64,000 nt of DNA, from positions 1,080,348-1,144,347 of the forward strand of contig BCHH01000007.1 in the NCBI GenBank assembly GCA_001599595.1, given 5' to 3'. Position 1 is the first letter of the stretch. Each line of letters starts with the position of its first letter. The position numbers were made by a program, and so were the translations under genes. Below the pieces are notes generated by a model that ran no database searches, was not told the DNA's origin, and saw nothing but the letters and a program-made list of their open reading frames with translations. Below, one piece after another: positions 57,538-64,000 of this stretch. Origin of the DNA: Beverwykella pulmonaria (taxonomy: Eukaryota > Ascomycota > Dothideomycetes > Pleosporales > Melanommataceae).

Positions 57538-58938
57538 TTAGTCGGTCGACATTACATTACAGTTCCTGATGGCAAAGCTACGTTTTGGGGCCTCCCAAAT
57601 CAACCAAGCAAGCACCCATGTATAACCTACGACTCGCTCGAAGACTGAAAGGACTGAAGGCCGAACCCAAGACAATTTGCTTCGCCGAAACTTTCCCCAG
57701 TAGAACTGGACCATACCTTCTAACACGAAGGCCACAGGTTGCATCAACCAGTAGCGCATACTCCCGCTCCAAGCACACTTTGTTCCGAACTTCCACATCA
57801 CCGCTCCATGCATGACTCCGGACAGCAAGAAGACAAGATAGTTGTTGATGAACCGGGAAAATACGGTCTTCTGGTTGATTCCGAGCCAACTGGATATGAC
57901 GGCGGCATGTGAGTTGTACGATCTGTAGATCAGCCTATGCCAGAACAAAGACCAAAATCGTCGCATGCTGTAGGCTTCGGTAATTGAACCGAAAAGTGGC
58001 GGCCACTCCCAGGATTTGTCGAGGCCCACGGTTATGAAAATGATTGCGAAAAAATCGTGGTATGCAGACAACATCAGGTAGTCTGGCAAGAAATTGGAAA
58101 CTGCTTCGTGTACACGAACCATCCATTCTCGTTTCGTAACAGGAGTCGTAGATGTAGACCCGATGCATTGCTGTACAATTCGTCGGATGATGCTTGCCTT
58201 TTCAGGTGCGTAGTCTGCATCATTTATACCTAAGAAAAATTTGGGGTCCAAGAAATCCTGTAGGCGAAAAGGTAAGGTTATTGTATTCCTTCAAAGCGAT
58301 TAGGGGGGAGGATGGGCACTACGTACGTAGTAACAACAGAGCAATAGGAAGTTTAGGATTAAATAGCCACCTCGAACTGAAATAGCAGACCATTTACCCC
58401 GAGAGGGCAACATGGGCTTGCGTGATGCCTTTTTCGCTTTTTCCTTCTCCAGTTGGTTGGGTGGCTTTGCCCATTCATCAGTGGTCTTTTGGCCGGGCCA
58501 CAAATACGGCACCTCCCAAGAGGTCCCGACACCCCTGGTGTTGAAGAGAAGCTTATATCCGCTTATCCAAGGGTTACCTTTTGAGTTAGCGTTTCTTTCG
58601 AGTCCCTTTCCATGAATTTAAGTAGTGATACTAGGGATTTTTAGAAATTAGGGACTTACGCTGCCTGGGGACGCATCTTTAAAGCACAAATATATTATAT
58701 TGGATGAAACAATGAAAATCAACCGAAGATAGATATCGTTGAAAATATAGTCAGGGGAGAAGTTCTCTGCGGTTTGAAATGCACCGTATGCTGAGACCAT
58801 CAGAATGGAGACAGCAGTCCATCGATTGAGGCGACTCGGAAAAGCGACAATGACCAAACAGGTTAAAATAAAGAAGGTGAACCAGAGCCAAGGCCGGGCA
58901 GCCCCTTTCAGACTCCAATCCTCCTCTGGGGTCGACAT
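57538..58938 (-). CDS. Wax-synthase-like membrane O-acyltransferase
   Basis: A 425-aa polytopic protein in exons 58938-58660, 58605-58327 and 58257-57538, all joining in phase 0. The N-terminal part has three to four membrane helices (PWLWFTFFILTCLVIVAF, LRLIFIVSSNIIYLCF). The middle holds NTRGVGTSWEVPYLWPG. The C-terminal half has WPPLFGSITEAYSMRRFWSL then FWHRLI, and FLLSGVMHGAVMW with the likely catalytic His336. This matches fungal wax-synthase-domain proteins, a membrane-bound O-acyltransferase group that acylates alcohols or metabolite hydroxyls. It lies just upstream of FAS alpha on the same strand, so I infer transfer of the FAS product or an acetyl group in the same pathway. Intron 1 uses an AAAG acceptor. 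The start is uncertain: the frame is open about 40 codons before ATG 58938. Confidence 0.75.
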
Positions 58939-60258
58939 GTAGATGGCTATGAATTTAACAAGGAATTGTAAATATACCGATAAGGAGGGTTGAGTGCGAT
59001 TTTCCGTAGATGGTTCAATGCCAGGATTTTCGCGCACGAGATATCTTATATGGAAATTCAACCAGCTTAAATCCTGCTACTTGGCGCTTCCTAGGTAAAT
59101 ACGTGGAAAATTCCCTTTTTAAACTAGTAGAGAATAAGGTCATCCCGCAAGGAATGGAAATCCTTCGGGGTTCGGGGTGCGCCCCTGGTGTGGGGGCTCG
59201 GCTAGAGTTTCGCCATTGGCTCGGATATCGCGCTGCCACAGTCGCTTAGTGCAGTATTATGCACCTATCATAGCATTAAACGGATGAACGATCCTGGCCA
59301 GCGGACTCGCATGAAGCCTCGCGATATAAAGTTCTATATTCATCCACGTTTACTTCAACTGACTCGATTGATTGATTTCATTTGTTCGACTTGATCTTAG
59401 AAGACCATTCAGAGCTACTTCGAGGCAGCGGATAAGAAGCAAGATAACCATAGCCACGTGGGAGTGTTTTAAACACTAATAAACCTTACAGGCATGGAAG
59501 CGGCGTTTCGTACAGACACCAACATAATTTAGCCCGTGCCCAACTTTCTAGCGGATTGCATGATCAGAATAAGGTTATTTTGAGATTTAATTCTACTGTT
59601 AGAGGAGTTCAGAATAGTGCCAATGGCCTTTGTGCCAACCAACGCTTTCAGCCTATGCAACTAAACACTAGTTACAAGTTACCAAACTATAACATGTTCA
59701 AAGCTGAGAAGTAATTATTGACTGGACTAATTATCCATGACTCAAAGACTACAATAAAGCACACTCAAAGCGTGGTATTCTTGTAAGCAGGACACTATGT
59801 CACGTGGATATGCCACTGAGTAATCACTCCGTCATATATATATCACCTGTACATATCACACATCTCATACACATACATACACACAGACATACAATACACA
59901 TCTTCATACTCTCTCCTCTGCACCCCAGCTTACAATTCTCAATCAACACTAACTTATCTAACCCCAGAGGCATCATATCCCACCAACAATGAACGACGCG
60001 AAAACGAGAGGTGTCGGTTTCAGAGTCTAAAGCGGTAGAATCAATCGCACGATTGTTGTAATTTTGCTTCTAACTTCCGTTGTTGCTGTATTAGGTAATG
60101 ATTCAACTTTTCGGCATCACTAGCAGACCTTGAGGGACGAACTTTGGTAGAACATCATAAATTCGGGTAGAATAATCATTCATTTTCATCAAGACCCAAT
60201 ATTTGCATCCTAGCTCGGCTCTTCATCCAAATTCTTCATTTCCCAACCTCCCATTACG
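58939..60258. other. Gene-free stretch with a CA-rich tract
   Basis: AT-rich accessory DNA. The part 59835-59905 is a loose CA/TA microsatellite (ATATATATATCAC, ACACATACATACACACAGACATACAATACACAT). I find no gene, RNA or mobile element. The left end is the promoter of the acyltransferase. Confidence 0.5.
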
Positions 60259-60592
60259 ATGAAATTTACTGCTATTCTTGCTGCTTTGGCATTTACTTCC
60301 TCCGTTTCCGCTGTTAATTTCAAGCCCTCTGATTACGACTCCCCTGTAAATGGAACAATCAGAAGAATTGACACGCATTATATACTGCACAAAGTACAGA
60401 GTAGTTTTAAGCAAGAGATCGTTGGAATTCACCAGCTATCCCGGGCCATCCTTACGTCCTTAGGGGTGCTAGTGCTCCCAAGATCGAAGTGGAGAATGAT
60501 GATAGGTAGAGTCTAACATTTGAACGGTGTGAACTTTCGTTCTACACTCGCCTTTGATATCCGCTAACCCTTATAGCAGGACCCACGCCTGA
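60259..60592 (+). CDS. Small secreted protein, splice structure unclear
   Basis: ATG 60259, after a pyrimidine-rich leader, opens a signal peptide MKFTAILAALAFTSSVSA followed by VNFKPSDYDSP. A protein-like stretch in another frame reads NSPAIPGHPYVLRGASAPKI then EVENDD and ends at a GTAGAG donor (60506). The intron has a CTAAC branch site and CAG acceptor at 60579, after which the chain ends R-T-H-A at TGA 60590-60592. The joint between the signal-peptide part and this stretch could not be resolved: the obvious GTAAAT donor gives the wrong phase for every nearby AG. It may be a real 80-100-aa secreted protein with an unusual intron, or a gene broken by a frameshift. No family recognised. Confidence 0.4.
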
Positions 60593-61760
60593 CAGTTTCC
60601 TCAGTCTCCTGATTTCACTCAGATGACAATATCGGACAATTCAACGAAAAAAAGGGCTAGGCATAAGTCAAATTTAGCGAAGGATATTCATGGGACTTTT
60701 TCGACACACCAGGATTGATTGGGTCGCCAACTTCGGTACTTTTGCATTTCACCGTTATACAATCTTTGCAACTAACTCACGACGCCCAAAGGTCTGTGTC
60801 CCAAACGAACTAGGCTGGGAGATATATTCAATTGCTGCCGACCGTTGCTAACGAATATGCTTGTGAGGCGCCAAGTGCCCTGATTTACTGCTTTTGTGCC
60901 GAAACTGCCTTTTCACCCCACCAAGCTTTAACCCGTATAGTTCTAATCAGTGTCTGTTTCGTCCCAAATCTGGTAAGAATTATTGAATTCTGGTAGTTTC
61001 GTTTGATATCATGGTTGTTTAACAGTCTATCAAGACCCAGTGTCGATTGTCTGCTAATCATATGTCACTTGTTCGCTTGAAAAGCAGTGAATCTCGGATT
61101 TGCTTTCGACAGTTTTACCTCTAAGCACACATTAAGCCTTTGATACACTTTTAGTGACAGTTTTGGAACAATTCTCGGCGATCCCGTGAGTTACAAGGTA
61201 TCCAATCCATCTAGAATTCAGGCAACCCATTGAATCTCAGTTCGTCTCGTCTCGTACCACTTACAAGGATACAACTCCTGATAACTCCGAGATATGAACG
61301 ACCATACCAATCGCCCTCCTACCAAATAATGTGGCGATTAACGTATTCTCCACGAGTCATTGTAGTCAGTGAAGATCTCTAACATTAGCTACGTCTCCCT
61401 TCTACGCACCCCCTTCTCATTTCCACCAAACCATTCCCCCAATAAGAAGCTGGGTACACCCATACTAGAAGGATATGTTACCCGTCAAATTTCACGATAT
61501 TACATGCAGGTTGGACATATTCATCCAGCACCGAGTTGCACTCTATGCACGAGGGTTTCAGAATTCACTCGTCTCTCGCTCAAATCCGGATGAGAGAACT
61601 TCCCAACGAGTTAAGCAATGCAAGAAGTATAAAGTTTGGGTGCAGCGGCTCTCATGATCTTTCATCTTTTTATCAGAATCCACTTCTTGCTCAAAGAAAC
61701 GATTGACTCATTCAGAATTTTTCTCTAAAGCAATTCATTCAATACCGCGCCTCCATCACC
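60593..61760. other. Gene-free stretch, 1.2 kb
   Basis: AT-rich, with no supported gene. The longest frame (61369-61593, plus strand) shows no features. No repeat or RNA gene seen. Confidence 0.45.
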
Positions 61761-62115
61761 ATGAATCTCATCGCGGCTCTCGTAGTCTTTGGCTTTGCAC
61801 TCTCGGCCAGTGCTAGCGGCCCCGTCCTTGTCTGCGAGTAAGCATCAGATCGACGGACTACGGACGTATACACGCTGATAGATGGTAGTCACGATTGTAC
61901 TCGATCTACTGGCCTTACTAGCCTCCCCAGGCGCTGGCTGTATTCGCCTAGAACTCCGACTGCGAACACGGACAATGAGGGATAGAGCTTCCGTTCTGGA
62001 GGTGAGAACTTTCCTTGCCACTACTCCTTCATACCGACTAATGTGCCAACAGGAATCCCGTATCGACACCACGTTATTTGGTATTGTTACTTTGAGGCTG
62101 TGTATGGTGTGGTGA
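61761..62115 (+). pseudogene. Degenerate small secreted-protein gene
   Basis: ATG 61761 follows a leader-like stretch and opens a clear signal peptide MNLIAALVVFGFALSASASG, then PVLVC and a consensus GTAAGC donor. A second canonical-looking intron (GTGAGA, then ACTAAT and CAACAG) lies at 62002-62052. Of the three frames between them, the only one open up to the second donor cannot be joined in phase to the first exon by any AG in between. So at least one frameshift is needed and I call it degenerate. The end is arbitrary. It may still encode a short 40-50-aa secreted peptide if only the first intron is used. Confidence 0.35.
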
Positions 62116-63164
62116 CTTGGTGAAATTCCGATATTGACCTGGAGTGCGATGAAATATCTCATTTAAGATTCTTGCGCCGAGGATGTCCTTGTTCCTGCAC
62201 CTTCAGCATAATTCTCTGGTTTCTGCGTCACTCATCTAGTCTGAGAATCTAGGATCTCTTTGATCACCTCGAAAACTTCTTTGAATGTGAAATTGATGGC
62301 ATAATCCTGGTATTATCGCTCGCTCATTATGCTTCCCTGGCGAAATTTTAGTGAGATTCCCCATATGTGATTTATTCTCAAAATTGTTCCCTGCAGATTA
62401 GCTTGGTCAAGCATTTGGGAGGCTTGTTTATTTCCGGAACGCCACACTTGCATGAACCTCGGCATGGAGTGATATCCCATTTCACGTTTTGAGGCATGCG
62501 AAACACTAATACCTAACAGTCCGAGATACACTCAGGCCCTTTCTGGCTAATGCTCAGTTCGGCTTTTTTTAGAACAACGATCAAAGACCACAAGGGACCG
62601 AGTACACTCGCAGTCAACCATCATATTGTTGATCAGATGATGTCGGGAACTTATGTTTATACTCATTTTTGCATCCAGTGGAACAGTCACGGGCACGGGA
62701 TTTTTAGTGAGAAGTAATGATATGATCATAGTAGTTCGAGACTTTTCTTCTCTATTGAAATTGGAGTCATTCATCAGCTTGACCGCGCTTTCAGGCTGTT
62801 GTATAGCTATACTATAAAGCATTGAAATCCATACGAGAGTGCACCAGCGGACGTGGACAGAGTGGTACTCAGGTCCCAACGCGGACTGTTCGCCTAACTG
62901 CAAGGACAAAGGGAGGATTTCCGGAAGTGTATGCGGACATTTTGGTCGAGGCTGAGCATCCAAAGCCCAATCTGGGCAGTGTGCCTGATTCTTGCTACTT
63001 TGGAGATGGCTAAACTAGAATCTCACCGAACACCAATTTTTCTAGATTGTTAGACTGGTACTCCTTATTAATTATCCATCTAAACCTAGCTGAAACAGGC
63101 CTGAATTTTCGAATTCTAGTCTTCTCCCGCCCTCTACTCATTGCGCTGCTGCGCGGTGAGGTAA
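62116..63164. other. Gene-free stretch, 1 kb
   Basis: AT-rich accessory DNA without a supported gene. GC content rises sharply at about 63120, where the element-like reading frame begins. Confidence 0.45.
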
Positions 63165-63725
63165 ATGGCAGATTCTGCAGCAGCACCTGGGGCATCCCCT
63201 AACCGCCAGCAGCCATCTCCCCTCCCCCCAGAGGGCTGCACTAGGCCAGCGGGGCCCGAGTCTGCTAGACAGAATAATATTCGCACCTCTAAGAGGCACC
63301 GCGCGATGGATATCCGCGCGCCAGCACGCCTTCAACTCGGTGGCGGTGCAAACACCCAGGACAGAGCTGGTACAGCAGCCAACGCCGTCACCAGCGCGAT
63401 TGCCCCCCACCTCGCCGCCGCCAGGCACGCTACCCAGAGGCGCGAAATCATTACTACGGCCCTAGCAGAGGCCATTGACAATTGCATGAGGGGCTTCAAG
63501 AACCCCAAAGATGCGGGGATTGCGGACGACCTCCAGCGCCTGGTTATCCAGGCCATCACCACCTCAGTCATAAGCACTGGAAGCAGCACCAGCCGCACAG
63601 CCAGCAGCAGCGACAGCAACAGCAACTCAAGCGCTGCTAAACACCTTAGAAAGACGTACGCAGAGGCTGCTTCAACATCCCCCTTAGGGGAGAGCGACTA
63701 TCCCGTTTCAGGAAGCACGCCCTAA
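63165..63725 (+). mobile_element. Probable retroelement ORF1-like fragment
   Basis: An intronless 186-codon frame from ATG 63165. It is much richer in GC than the DNA before it and low in complexity: Ala-, Ser- and Pro-rich (MADSAAAPGASPNRQQPSPL), a helical middle (HATQRREIITTALAEAIDNC), a poly-Ser stretch with Asn and Asp, then HLRKTYAEAASTS. Coding-like frames continue after the stop in other frames (RPKEDKHRLYQPTTQQ, then RILLTAPAPIWLLNP), as if frameshifted. A KTYAEAA-like motif before a broken downstream frame is what I would expect in ORF1 (gag-like) of Tad-type non-LTR elements, but no zinc knuckle or reverse transcriptase is visible. It may also be a host gene. Confidence 0.4.
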
Positions 63726-63958
63726 AGAAGACAAGCACAGGCTCTACCAGCCCACAACACAACAGTAAGGCAGGACGACGACATGCGCATCCTACTCACG
63801 GCACCCGCCCCAATCTGGCTCCTAAACCCTGTAAGGGGCCAGGTGCTCGAGGAGCCAATGTAGTGCCAAAAGAATACTTATGAATTCGATGCAGAGTCTC
63901 GGAGGTTTGGAACCTCAGCTATATACATGGAATGTGCTTAGTCACCCCGATCAGATGT

Positions 63959-64000
63959 TCCGAGGTCTGTGGCCTCCCGAGGTCTGTGGCCTCCCGAGGT
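63959..64000. repeat. 17-bp tandem repeat at the right edge
   Basis: The unit CCGAGGTCTGTGGCCTC is repeated head to tail from 63959 and continues to the last base, about 2.5 copies, so the array probably extends beyond the window. A looser relative, CGGAGGTTTGGAACCTC, lies at 63899-63915. This may be a minisatellite at the end of the element-like sequence. Confidence 0.85.

Noticed and set aside
57409..57648. Plus-strand frame starting MFSLFRLSIAVAISSHLQAS
   Set aside because: It overlaps the 3' end of the acyltransferase gene antisense, and after a weak hydrophobic start shows no protein-like pattern.

Overview
The window is nuclear DNA of a filamentous ascomycete (Pezizomycotina). The signs are many short introns (mostly 48-90 nt) with GT donors, CTAAC/CTGAC-like branch sites and AG acceptors, and recognisable fungal genes: AreB-type GATA factor, SRP68, TMS1/Serinc, MED21, RRG7, nuclear-encoded ATP synthase subunit 9 and an alpha-type fatty acid synthase. 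I cannot settle the class from sequence alone. All exon coordinates were worked out by hand from splice signals and reading frame.

Layout. 1-381: 5' part of a secreted solute-binding-like protein. 382-5473: gene-poor DNA with short tandem and direct repeats. 5474-6185: a secreted repeat precursor with dibasic (Kex2-type) sites. 7794-8320: ATP9. 9389-12037: a broken small secreted-protein gene and a type-B carboxylesterase. 12849-17861: AreB and SRP68. 18274-21825: a mitochondrial PPR protein. 22266-25618: a divergent pair of C2H2 proteins, one fused to ankyrin repeats. 27433-30974: a conserved hypothetical and a divergent pair of cysteine-rich secreted proteins sharing a domain. 31866-51231: a dense housekeeping block (TBC RabGAP, MMS1/CPSF-A-like protein, hypothetical, RRG7, MED21, membrane-anchored hypothetical, secreted S33 peptidase, MFS transporter, TMS1).

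51597-58938 looks like the edge of a secondary-metabolite cluster. It holds an alpha-type fatty acid synthase that ends straight after the ketosynthase, without the C-terminal phosphopantetheinyl transferase domain, and a wax-synthase-like membrane acyltransferase on the same strand. The simplest reading is a dedicated short-chain fatty acyl supply plus an acyl transfer step; the partner beta subunit is not in the window. From 59 kb to the right end the DNA is gene-poor accessory sequence with two degenerate small secreted-protein genes, a probable retroelement ORF1-like fragment and a terminal tandem repeat.

Most interesting items: the Kex2-type repeat precursor, whose first intron is GC-AG; the cysteine-rich secreted pair; the FAS-alpha/acyltransferase edge, with a second GC-AG intron; the zinc finger-ankyrin fusion; and a near-identical 20-bp motif at the same distance from the donor in two introns of the AreB gene.
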